Positions 47,543 through 55,884 of a DNA stretch of 64,000 nt are shown here, one piece after another. Source of the stretch: Rhodospirillaceae bacterium (GTDB lineage: Bacteria; Pseudomonadota; Alphaproteobacteria; Kiloniellales; DSM-21159); assembly GCA_006969625.1 (NCBI GenBank), contig CP030885.1, positions 682,001 to 746,000 on the forward strand. Reading direction: 5' to 3'. Position 1 is the first letter of the stretch. Every line of letters starts with the position of its first letter. The position numbers were made by a program, and so were the translations under genes. The notes below the pieces were generated by a model that saw nothing but the letters and a program-made list of their open reading frames with translations, had not been told where the DNA came from and ran no database searches.

Positions 47543-48460
47543 ATGGCCACCTACGTCGCCGGACTGGGCGACCTCGATCTCTGGCGGCCGCCGGTGGAAG
47601 CCGTCCTGCGTTGCCATGGCCTGGCCGGGCCGGGCCGCCTGCCGCAGGCGGGCCGCAACCCGACCTATCCGACCTTCCTGTGCGGCGACCTGGTCGTGAA
47701 GTTCTTCGGCGGGCCGGCGCCGTGGCGGCAGGCGGCCGCGGCCGAGCGCGCCGCGCTCTCGGCGGCGGCCCGAGATCCGACCATTCTGGCGCCGCGCCTG
47801 GTGGCGCACGGCAGCCTCGCCGAGTCGGACGAGACGCCCTGGCCCTACCTGATCACGACGCGCGTCGCCGGCGCCTCCGTCGCGGAGCGGCGCCCGCCGC
47901 CCGCGCGGATGCAGGCGCTCGCGGAAGCGCTGGGCGACCAGGTCCGCCGGCTGCAGGCCTTATCCCCCGACGGCCTCGCGCGCCTAGACGATTGGCGGCC
48001 GGCGCCGCTGCCCGATGCCCTGGCGCGTGCGTCCCTGCCGCCGCATCTGGCCGCGCAGGCCCCGGCTTTTCTCGACGGCCTTCCCCAGGGTCCGCCCGTT
48101 GCGGTGCACGCCGATCTGGTCGCTGCGCACGTCTTCTACGAAACGGGAGGCCGGCTTTCGGGAATCATCGACTGGGGCGATGCCGTGGCGGCCGACCCCC
48201 ACCTGGAATTGATCCAGGTGTTCCGCGACCTCTGCGCCTGCGATCGCGAGGTCTTTCAGGTCTTCCTGGAGGCGGCCGGCTGGCCGCGCGAAGCGGACTT
48301 TCCGCGCAAGGCGCTGGGGCAGGCGCTGCACCGTCAGGCGCTCGGCTGCACCCAGCACCACGCGATGGACGTCTTCGAGCCGATCGCCGCGCGCTGGCCG
48401 CTGGCGGACATTGCGACGTTGAAGGACCTGGCGGAACTGCTGTTCGGCTGCGAAACCTAG
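47543..48460 (+). CDS. APH-type phosphotransferase
   Basis: 305 residues. Kinase-like blocks are PTFLCGDLVVKFFGG (Lys region), the catalytic VAVHADLVAAHVFYE and the metal-binding SGIIDWGDAVAADPHLEL. The Asn normally found after catalytic HxD-x-x-x-x is replaced by His here (HADLVAAH). Relatives phosphorylate antibiotics, choline or homoserine; the substrate is unknown. Its TAG stop lies in a CTAG that is the target duplication of the IS481 element immediately downstream. Confidence 0.82.
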   Translation: MATYVAGLGDLDLWRPPVEAVLRCHGLAGPGRLPQAGRNPTYPTFLCGDLVVKFFGGPAPWRQAAAAERAALSAAARDPTILAPRLVAHGSLAESDETPWPYLITTRVAGASVAERRPPPARMQALAEALGDQVRRLQALSPDGLARLDDWRPAPLPDALARASLPPHLAAQAPAFLDGLPQGPPVAVHADLVAAHVFYETGGRLSGIIDWGDAVAADPHLELIQVFRDLCACDREVFQVFLEAAGWPREADFPRKALGQALHRQALGCTQHHAMDVFEPIAARWPLADIATLKDLAELLFGCET

Positions 48461-49503
48461 CTGTTCAGTCCCGTGGTGTGATGGATCGGGTTGAGTCTGA
48501 ACTTTTGCGGCTCGTCCGTCCATGCTTTGCAGATGCGCTCGAAAGGCGTGAGCCCGCTGAGCGACTTGAGGCGTTTGCCTTAGTTGTAGGCGTCGAGGAA
48601 GTTGGCGAGGTGCGCGCGCAGCTGTTCATGGCTGTCGTAGTCGTAGCGCCGAACAGTCGCCTCCTTGATCGTGCGGTTCATGCGTTCGACCTGGCCGTTG
48701 GTCCAGGGATGGTTCGGCTTTGTGAGCCGGTGCTCGATGTCGGCGCGCGCGCAGGCCAATTCGAAGGTATGGGCGCGGAACGCCTCGCCCCGCTGGAGTG
48801 CCTTCTTGATCTCCTGCACGGCCGAGCCGCCATCGCCAGGCGTGGTGAAGTGCGTGCCGTTATCGGTGAGCACAGTGTGGATCTCGAACGGCAGGAGATC
48901 GATCAGGCGGCGCAGGAAGTCGGCGGCGGTCCTGCGCTTGGCTTTCTGGTGGAGTTCGGCGTAGGCGAATTTGCTGACCCGGTCGATCGCCACGAACATA
49001 TAGAGCCGGCCCTCTTCGGTATGGACCTCGGCGATGTCGATATGGATGTAGCCGATCGGATAGGCCTTGAACGCCTTCTTCGGCTTCTCGCCCTCCAGGC
49101 TCGGCAGGCGACTGATGTCGTGGCGCTGAAACAGACGATGCAGGCTGGAGCGGGTGAGGTGCGGGACCGTCGCCTGCAGGGCGTATAGACAGTCGTCCAG
49201 CGGCAGCAGCGTGTGCTTGCGAAAGGCGACGATCAACGCCTCCTCCTCCGGAGAGAGCACGGTCGACCGCGGGCGCCTCGGCCCCATCGCCGCGTCCTCG
49301 ACCCCCTCCCGCTTACGCCACTTCGCGATCGTCTTCGGATTGACGCCGTAGCGGCCGCTCAGCTCTTGGAGCGAAGCTTTCGATCGCTGTATCGCCGCTC
49401 GGACGGCGTCAGTCGTCGTGGCGCTGCCGTGAACAACCTGGCCCATAGCGCTCGCCTCCATGCAGAAGAGAATTCTGCACCATCACACGCCGGGACTGAA
49501 CAG
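48461..49503 (-). mobile_element. IS481-family insertion sequence
   Basis: 1043 bp. The ends are inverted repeats of 24 bp with 2 mismatches (CTGTTCAGTCCCGTGGTGTG at the left, CTGTTCAGTCCCGGCGTGTG read inward from the right). CTAG is duplicated on both sides (48457-48460 and 49504-49507). It encodes one DDE transposase on the minus strand. Confidence 0.92.
48580..49461 (-). pseudogene. IS481 transposase, interrupted near the C-terminus
   Basis: 293 codons to an in-frame TAA. The helix-turn-helix QELSGRYGVNPKTIAKWRKRE is followed by the integrase core with IHIDIAEVHTEEGRLY (first Asp), TVLTDNGTHF (second Asp) and NGQVERMNRTIKEATV (Glu). After ending DAYN-TAA, the same frame continues for about 40 codons as GKRLKSLSGLTPFERICKAW and on to RLNPIHHTTGLNS, the normal IS481 C-terminus, stopping at 48457. 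A single nonsense change therefore shortens the protein. The catalytic residues precede it, so some activity may remain. Confidence 0.85.
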
Positions 49504-50057
49504 CTAGCGCCGGGCCGCAGCGCCGTCCGAGCCGTAGGCATGCGCGAAGGCGGCCGCCCGAACGCGCGCTTGGGAGCTCGCGTCCAGGCCGCGGGCCGAT
49601 TCGGCCGGTGGTCGGGCGACATCGGCACTGCGCTCGTAGACCTTTTCGTCGGAGCCAATGAAGTAGTACTGGGGTAACGACCCGACCAAACCACCGTCCT
49701 TTACGAGCTCTTGGATTTCCTTTGGCGCAGCCGCCGCTGTCTCATGCGCGTTCTCGATCACGCCTTGCCGTTTGTAGAACTTGCGCCACTCGTCGTCGGT
49801 CTCGGGCAAGGAGAGGACGGTTGTCTTGCTTCCTCGTGAGTCGCTCGCTTCATCGAACTCGTCTGGCGGAGTAGGAGCGAGTGGAATCTGCTGGCCCCAA
49901 TGCGGCGGCCCAAGCTCCTGCTCGAGCGACCAGTTGATCATCCAGGCATCAAGGGCGGAGGTCTCCGGGTCCGCGAGCCCTTGCCGGACGCGAGCGACGA
50001 ACGCCGCATCGCTCTCGCCGTCGCGGCGGACCCAGCGGTTGACGGCACTGTCGGCTA
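49504..50057 (-). pseudogene. 3' part of a gene split by the 13.3-kb element
   Basis: The frame is open from the IS630 boundary (reading LADSAVNRWVRRDGESDAAF) to the TAG formed by CTAG at 49504. An ATG at 49941 inside it gives a 145-residue product starting MINWSLEQELGPPHWGQQ, rich in charged residues with QYYFIGSDEKVYERSADV. Joined to the minus-strand frame at 63324-63386, it forms one continuous frame of about 205 codons across the TA target. No family was recognised. Confidence 0.75.
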
Positions 50058-50070
50058 AAGCGTTTTCCTT

Positions 50071-50544
50071 TCAGTCTGGCACATAGCCAGCAGCGTTGAA
50101 GAAGTTGGCGCATTCGGTCGGGGTGAAGCGGTCGATCAGGACGCCAATGGCGTGCCACAGGCCGTCGACGGTGCGTTCGGCGGCCTTGCGCAGCCCTGCC
50201 TTCAGCTTGGCGAAGGCCATCTCGATCGGGTTGAAGTCCGGGCTGTAGGGCGGCAGGAAGCGCAGCTCCGCCCCGGCGGCCTCGATGGCGGCGCGGATCG
50301 CCGGGGACTTGTGGCTGCTCAGGTTGTCCATGATCACGACATCGCCCGCGCTCAGCTCGGGCACCAGGACCTGCCCGACATAGGCCTCGAAGGCGCGGCG
50401 GTTGATCGGTCCGTCCAGGACCATCGGGGCGACGATGCCCGACAGCCGCAGGCCGGCGACGAAGGTCGTCGTCTTCCAGTGGCCGAAGGGCAGGCCCATG
50501 CGCAGCCGCTCGCCCCGCGGCGCGCGGCCGTGGCTGCGGGCCAT
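50071..50544 (-). CDS. IS630 transposase, second frame (catalytic part), copy 1
   Basis: 157 codons from an internal ATG, but the frame is open upstream to the A-run at 50672-50678. It encodes the DDE core: FIDETWAST just upstream of the ATG, VVIMDNLSSHKSPAIR and YSPDFNPIEMAFAKLK. It would be made as a fusion with the first frame by -1 slippage at seven A residues (minus strand). The domain is complete when fused. Confidence 0.88.
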   Translation of the reverse strand: MARSHGRAPRGERLRMGLPFGHWKTTTFVAGLRLSGIVAPMVLDGPINRRAFEAYVGQVLVPELSAGDVVIMDNLSSHKSPAIRAAIEAAGAELRFLPPYSPDFNPIEMAFAKLKAGLRKAAERTVDGLWHAIGVLIDRFTPTECANFFNAAGYVPD

Positions 50545-50630
50545 GGCCGTCGAGGCCCAGGTCTCGTCGATGAAGACGAGCCGCGCGGGATCGAGATCGG
50601 GCTGCTCCTCGAACCAGGCCTGTCGCTTGG

Positions 50631-51020
50631 TCAGGATGTCCGGGCGATCCTGTTCGACGGCGTGGCCGGTCTTTTTTTGCGCGTCAGCCCGTGGCGCCGG
50701 AAGAAGCGGTGGACCGTGCCGATACCCACCGGCGTGCCGCGCTCGGCCAGCCGGCGCTGGACTTCCACCAGCGTGATGTCACGCCGCTCTTCCCAGAGAT
50801 CGAGGATGAACGGCGCATGGGCCTCGATCCGGTGCGAATGCCGGTCGCCGCCCTGCGGCTTCGGCGCCGCGCTCCCGGTCGCCCGCATCAACTGGCGCCA
50901 GCGGACCGCCGTCGACGGCGCCACCCCGAACCGCGCCGCGGCCTGCCGGCAGCTCATCCCGTCACGCTCGATCGCCGCCACCACCCGCTCACGCAGGTCC
51001 ATCGATAGCCCTCGACCCAT
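50631..51020 (-). CDS. IS630 transposase, first frame (DNA-binding part), copy 1
   Basis: 130 codons from ATG 51020. Helix-turn-helix MDLRERVVAAIERDGMSCRQ, AAARFGVAPSTAVRWRQL and VEVQRRLAERGTPVGIGTVH are typical of IS630/Tc1-type orfA. The frame passes through AAAAAAA (50672-50678 on the plus strand as T7); reading TRKK then slipping -1 continues as KTGHAVEQDRPDILTKRQAW. Confidence 0.88.
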   Translation of the reverse strand: MGRGLSMDLRERVVAAIERDGMSCRQAAARFGVAPSTAVRWRQLMRATGSAAPKPQGGDRHSHRIEAHAPFILDLWEERRDITLVEVQRRLAERGTPVGIGTVHRFFRRHGLTRKKRPATPSNRIARTS

Positions 51021-51349
51021 GCATGCTGGCCTCCCTCCCCAGCACGCATCTTGAATCACGTCCCGCACGATTCGGGAAGCCCTCCTCGATTCCCATCGGC
51101 TGGAAACCGCTCTAGTCAGGAAAACAATGTGCTCAACGCAATGGCGAGCGCGGCTCTACCCGACCTGGCGAATCGCGAAAGCACCTCCATCGGGTCAGGT
51201 GTGGTGTCGATCCAGCCGGCCACGTCCCTGCGACCGTCTCGAAAGGCGTGGTCTGTGCCTTGCGTTGGCTGAACGAATCCGGCACGGTTTACGCGTGATA
51301 CGGGCGGTTGGCCATATTCTAGCTTGCTTGCATTTCTTTGGAGCTGAGT

Positions 51350-52456
51350 GTGTTGCTCGCGGACGCTAATTTCGATGTGCTTTATCGCACGGTGGCAGTA
51401 CGTGACGAGTCAGGCCGTGAGCGAGCCTTTTTCTTCGATTTCGAAGTGTTTGATTTTCGTTGCGGATGGACCGTCGAATTGGCGTCGCGCGCAAACCGCT
51501 GTCCGGTCGTCGTCCGCTTTGATCGCCTGGCGTTCGGTAAAGAGGAGACGGCGACCTGGGCGCGAGAGCGGGGCATCAGCCTGCTGCCGCTCGGCCTTCG
51601 CGTCGAGGCGACGATCAGTGCGTGTATCGATGCAGCGACTAAGTCACCTTTTCTGCCGTGGCGTTTGTGCAGCCAACCCCGGACGAGGGAGGCCGCGTCC
51701 GACGCCTTGGGTAGCATGCTCGAAGGGCTCCCGGCCGGCACCTTGCTGGCTGTGCTGTCCCTGCCGCGCAGCGGCTCTAAGTCGCTCGCCGATCACCTGA
51801 GTCTTTGGGGAACGCCTGACCACGAGGTCGAGCACTCCCACGGCCTGGACCCACAATCTCGGGAGTCGGTCGCGTCGGCCCTTGTGCACAGGGGCCGGCC
51901 GCACACACCCCACACCCTCCGGCGCGCGGAAGTCCGCTTCCTGCGCTTTCGCGACATGCAGGCGAAGTTCCTGCGGGCCACTGGCCAAGTCTACTTTTTG
52001 GTCGAGCGGAACCCGCTGGCCCGTCTGTTCTCCTCCATTTCGCTGCGCCTGTCGCGCAAGGCGGCCGGATCTGGCGCCGAGATTCTCGATGATTCGAAGG
52101 CGGTTCGCCGGGCCGTCGAACGCGACCTCATGATGGTGAAGAACTGGTACGACACGGAGTACGGCCGGCTCGGCGTTCGTCCCGAAGATATCGCCCTGGA
52201 CTCGAGCGGGTTGCAGATTCTGCGCCTTGACGACGGAGGCCTTGTCGTCATCATGCGCACCGAGCGCATGCCGGACATTCTTCGGGCGGCCGGTGTCTTT
52301 TCGAAGTATGTCGGCCGCAATTCGGCTCAGGAGCGGGGCTATACCTCACTGCGATCAGCAGTGGATGCGGGCGAACTCGTCAGTCAAGACCAGCTTGACG
52401 ACCTGAAGCGCCATCCATGGATCCGACGAATACATCCCGAGTTTGCCGAGCCCTGA
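51350..52456 (+). CDS. Sulfotransferase-like protein of a polysaccharide cluster
   Basis: 368 residues from GTG 51350, which has GGAG six bases upstream; a TTG at 51338 is also in frame. AVLSLPRSGSKSLADHL (about residue 135) resembles the 5'-phosphosulphate loop of PAPS-dependent sulfotransferases, and YFLVERNPLARLFSSISLRL (about residue 215) the 3'-phosphate block. The N-terminal 120 residues are unrecognised. It would modify a glycan in the cytoplasm before export. It is the first cargo gene after IS630 copy 1 and has lower GC at its 5' end. Related kinases or glycan-processing proteins with similar loops are alternatives. Confidence 0.55.
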   Translation: MLLADANFDVLYRTVAVRDESGRERAFFFDFEVFDFRCGWTVELASRANRCPVVVRFDRLAFGKEETATWARERGISLLPLGLRVEATISACIDAATKSPFLPWRLCSQPRTREAASDALGSMLEGLPAGTLLAVLSLPRSGSKSLADHLSLWGTPDHEVEHSHGLDPQSRESVASALVHRGRPHTPHTLRRAEVRFLRFRDMQAKFLRATGQVYFLVERNPLARLFSSISLRLSRKAAGSGAEILDDSKAVRRAVERDLMMVKNWYDTEYGRLGVRPEDIALDSSGLQILRLDDGGLVVIMRTERMPDILRAAGVFSKYVGRNSAQERGYTSLRSAVDAGELVSQDQLDDLKRHPWIRRIHPEFAEP

Positions 52457-52654
52457 GGTCCTGATCGTCTTCGTCGTCTTGCTCTCCCGGGCCGGGCTTG
52501 CGGACCGCTGCTCCAGAGTTGCGTCGACGCCGCCGGCAGCGTAATTAGGCACGGGACGTTCCGGTCGGGTTCTTGCCTTATTGGGGGCGCCTTTCGGCGA
52601 ACTTTCCGGACTTCCCTCGCGACACCTCTTCCCAGCGGAGCCTGGCTGCCGGCG

Positions 52655-53840
52655 ATGCCACTCGGATTTCTCAGGAGCGCGGCGAAGAGACTGGAGCGCA
52701 GGTTTGCGGCCTCGCCCGTTCGCGCGCCGAAGGCCGAGGCGCACGGTGGTTCGGCCGGCGGGGCGGGGCGCAAGCCTGAGAAGGCGCGGGCGAAGGGCGA
52801 CGCGAAGGCCGCCAAGTCAAGGGCCAAGCAGGCCAAGGCGGCCCGTGCGGAGGCCAAGAGGTCCAAGCGCGAGGCTGCGGCGAGCGAGACGGCGCTGGCG
52901 CACGACCTGCCTCTGGTCGAGGCGAACGTCCCTTGCTGCGTGTGCGGGCGCAGCGAGTCGGACCCTGCCTTCACCACGCACTACAAGACCAACAAGGGCA
53001 CGGTGCCGTTTCACATGCGCCGCTGCGGCGGTTGCGGCCTGCTGTTCAATTCGCCGCGCTTGCCGGACGACCAGATCTCCGAGTATTACGACGGCAGTTA
53101 CTACGTCTTTCAACGTGCCGACGCGGAGTACTTTCTCAAGTCGGCGTGGATCTACCAGCGGACCATCCAGTGTCTCGAGGTACCGGAGAGCCGGCGCGAG
53201 ATCGCCGAGATCGGCAGTGGCAAAGGCTATCTCTTGGCGCTGCTCCAGGACCTCGGCTGGAAGGTCCAAGGGGTCGAACTGTCCGGCGAAGCCGCGGCCT
53301 ACGCCGAGCGCGAGATCGGCGTGCCGACCTTTGCAGGCCCGCTGGAGGCCTTCCTTGCACAGCGACCCGGGTGCAGCTTCCCGGTGATCGCCTGCATCGA
53401 CGTGATCGAGCATGTCCCCGACCCGGCCGCCTTCGCCGCAGCGCTGGCGCGCGCCACGGCGCCCGGCTCGCTGCTGGTGATCGATACGCCGAACGGCCGC
53501 GCCCAGGCGATCGAGGGGCAGGGCGCCGCATGGCGCGGATTCAACCCTTATCACATCTTCGTCTTCGACCCGGACAACCTGGCCCGCTTGCTCGAGGCGC
53601 ACGGGTTCCTGGTCTTGCAGAGCTTCACCTACAACAACGGAGCCGCAGGGGAGACCGGCCCGCGCCTCAAGGCGGGCAAGGGGGACGCCCTCGACCCGGC
53701 GGCCGCGCGCGCGGGCGGCAGAGCTATGCCGGATGCAGCCGGGCTATTTCGCGAATGAGGACGCGCAGACGCCGATCGCGGCTGCCCGGCGTGGCGAGAA
53801 CCTGGTCACCGTGGCCGTCCGTCTGGCTGAGGAAACCTAG
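52655..53840 (+). pseudogene. Class I SAM methyltransferase with a 3' frame break
   Basis: The first frame runs to 53758 (367 codons). A lysine/alanine-rich segment (residues about 24-80) is followed by a zinc-ribbon-like pair of CxxC (CCVCGRSESD and RRCGGCGLLFNSPRL), then the SAM fold: REIAEIGSGKGYLLALLQDLG, VIACIDVIEHVPDPAAF and NPYHIFVFDPDNLARLLEAH. The natural C-terminus (MQPGYFANEDAQTPIAAARR, GENLVTVAVRLAEET) is encoded in another frame, ending TAG 53838-53840. A one-base indel near 53700-53735 in GC-rich sequence explains this. The likely role is O-methylation of a sugar. Confidence 0.78.
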
Positions 53841-53851
53841 GAGCCAAGGGC

Positions 53852-54781
53852 ATGCGGCTGCTGTTCGACCTCGGCATGACGACGCACATCCGGCATTTCG
53901 ACAGCATCGTCCCGGAGCTGGAGCGGCGCGGCCACACGGTCATCCTGAACGGCGCGGTCAACGACGGCCTCGGCCAACACCGCTTCGAGATCGGCGAGGC
54001 GCGCGATCACCGCGACGTGCTCTCGCGCGTTATCGTCAATCGCGCCGATGCGGCCGGCTCGCGCGCCTATCAGCTCCGCTGCGCGCGCGACTACATCCAG
54101 TACCTGCGTCCGCTGCACACCGAGTCCGAGATCCTGCGCGCGCGGGCGCGCAACATGCTGGCGCTGACGCGCTATGAACTGCTCTCGTATGCGCCGGACT
54201 ATGTCGTCTATTTCGATGCCGGGAACGGCCTAAACCCCTTCAATTCTTTTGATATTCAACGTGACGAGTCGTTCGGGAGCTGGCTCTACCGGCGCAGTGC
54301 GCTGTACCGCGGCCTGCTTCGTCGGTTCGAATGGCCGATCCCGGCCGGCAGCTACACCGTCGACAGGGATGGCGAAAACCCGAGCCTGGCTGCCTATCTG
54401 GAGCGGCTCGACGAGCTCGCCGCGTTGGTCAGGGAGGCCGACGCGAAATTCGTCCTTCTCGCACCCGTCGTCGGCTACGGCCCGCAGAGCTGGTCGGACG
54501 AGCGTGTCCCGACGGAGGTCTACTGGCTGCACGATTGGTGGAAGCCGATCGCCCCCGAGGACATTCTTCGGCACCACTACCGCGTCACCGCAGAAGGCAT
54601 GGCGGCCTTCGCCGCGCGCCGTTCGATCCCCTTCCTCGACCTGCAGGACGAGATCGGCGACGATCCGGCCAACTTCTACCGCTTCGGCCCGATCCTCGAC
54701 CTCGGTCATTTCTCCGCCCGAGGCAACCGGGAGATCGCCGTCGCGGTTGCCGACCATATTCGTCAGGACCTCCAGGACTAG
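53852..54781 (+). CDS. Chimeric protein: glycosyltransferase-like N-terminus, SGNH-like C-terminus
   Basis: 309 residues. Residues 1-105 (MRLLFDLGMTTHIRHFDSIV, PELERRGHTVILN) match the opening of the two glycosyltransferase-like proteins at 57.7 and 59.9 kb (RHF motif after a short strand). From about residue 110 the character changes: LSYAPDYVVYFDAGNGLNPF, a region with KFVLLAPVVGYGP, and FGPILDLGHFSARGNREIA, which resembles the last SGNH-hydrolase block with Asp and His. The SGNH GDS nucleophile block is missing. It is 11 bp after the methyltransferase stop. Acetyl transfer or removal on a glycan is possible but unproven. Confidence 0.5.
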   Translation: MRLLFDLGMTTHIRHFDSIVPELERRGHTVILNGAVNDGLGQHRFEIGEARDHRDVLSRVIVNRADAAGSRAYQLRCARDYIQYLRPLHTESEILRARARNMLALTRYELLSYAPDYVVYFDAGNGLNPFNSFDIQRDESFGSWLYRRSALYRGLLRRFEWPIPAGSYTVDRDGENPSLAAYLERLDELAALVREADAKFVLLAPVVGYGPQSWSDERVPTEVYWLHDWWKPIAPEDILRHHYRVTAEGMAAFAARRSIPFLDLQDEIGDDPANFYRFGPILDLGHFSARGNREIAVAVADHIRQDLQD

Positions 54782-54978
54782 GTCGCGACAAACCGGATCG
54801 GTCCGCACCTCGTTGCCGCGCCCCTTGTCGTGCGGTGCGCCAAGTGCAACAGATGGGCGGCGCAACCGGCCGTCCAACGTCGAGCGGAGCGGCCGACAGG
54901 GGCGGCGGGAAGACGTGGGGGGAATGGTCTGGCCCTCGGGCCCGGGCCGGCAGCGCGCAGAGTCGAGTTGGATGGGTC

Positions 54979-55881
54979 ATGGCGGAATCCGCGCAAGCAA
55001 CGAAGGCGCTTCACGCGAGATCGCGGCACCAGACGGCGAACCGCTCGTGGAGCGTGCGCGCCCACAGGCGCAGTGCGCTCGGGCAGCTCGGCGAGATCTG
55101 GCGGGTCCGCTTCCTGATCGGACACCTCGTCAAGCACACCATTCTCACGGCCTACCAGCGCACCATCCTCGGCGTGCTTTGGCTCTTCATCCGGCCTTTC
55201 GTCATGGTGGTGGCTTACACCTTCGTCTTCCGCGACATGCTCGGCGTGCAGACCGGCAACACCCCCTATCCGGTCTTCGTGCTCTGCGGTCTTATGGGTT
55301 GGCTGTTCTACCAGCGCGGTCTGGCCTGGACGACGCGCGGCATGTACAAGCACCGCACCATCCTCCGGCGGTTCTACTTTCCGCGGATTCTGGTCTATCT
55401 CTGCGCCTTCGGGCCGGCGGTGGTGGAAAGCGGCATTGTCCTGATCTGTCTGATGGCGACGGTTGCGTTCTACGCCGTCTTCCTCGACACCCTGGCGATT
55501 TGGCTCGGCTGGCATCTGCTCTACGTGCCGCTGGTCTTGTTGTGGCTGGCCGCCGCCGTCTCCGCGATCTCGCTGTTCACCTCGGTCCTCTACATGTACG
55601 CCAAGGACGCTTGGTTCATCCTGCGCTATGCGATCATCGTCATGCTGTTCGCCACCCCGGTGCTCTATCCCTTGGACGCCCTGCCGCCGCACGTTCAGGA
55701 GTGGATGATCTACAATCCGCTGTCCTCGATCTTCATTTCACTGCGGGCAGCCGTCTTCGGCACGCCGTTTCCCCCGACCGAGATCATGCTGACCTCGCTC
55801 GGCGCCATCGGCGTGCTGAACCTCTTGGGATTCTGGTTCTTCGTGCGCTGGGAAGCGACGGCACTCGACGAAACGGTGTAG
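54979..55881 (+). CDS. ABC-2 type polysaccharide export permease (Wzm-like)
   Basis: 300 residues with six hydrophobic helices. HTILTAYQRTILGVLWLFIRP is the characteristic entry segment of Wzm/KpsM/TagG permeases, with VFRDMLGVQTGNTPYPVFVL and FATPVLYPLDALPPHVQEWM after it. It would move an undecaprenyl- or lipid-linked polysaccharide across the inner membrane with the ATPase encoded 3 bp downstream. The start is ATG 54979. A 30-residue basic N-terminal tail precedes the first helix region. Confidence 0.88.
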   Translation: MAESAQATKALHARSRHQTANRSWSVRAHRRSALGQLGEIWRVRFLIGHLVKHTILTAYQRTILGVLWLFIRPFVMVVAYTFVFRDMLGVQTGNTPYPVFVLCGLMGWLFYQRGLAWTTRGMYKHRTILRRFYFPRILVYLCAFGPAVVESGIVLICLMATVAFYAVFLDTLAIWLGWHLLYVPLVLLWLAAAVSAISLFTSVLYMYAKDAWFILRYAIIVMLFATPVLYPLDALPPHVQEWMIYNPLSSIFISLRAAVFGTPFPPTEIMLTSLGAIGVLNLLGFWFFVRWEATALDETV

Positions 55882-55884
55882 TCG

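Larger units (their letters stand above)
50058..51112 (-). mobile_element. IS630-family insertion sequence, copy 1
   Basis: 1055 bp. Ends are AAGCGTTTTCC and GGAAACCGCTC flanked by TA (50056-50057 and 51113-51114). It matches copy 2 at 62269-63323 at a constant offset of 12211 bp, with the first base differing (A instead of G) and identical predicted proteins. Transposase is encoded in two frames on the minus strand. Confidence 0.93.

Noticed and set aside
50058..51112. IS630 copy 1 as a simple insertion that split one gene
   Set aside because: Joining its two immediate flanks gives TGA at once in the relevant frame; only joining the outermost flanks of both copies restores the frame.
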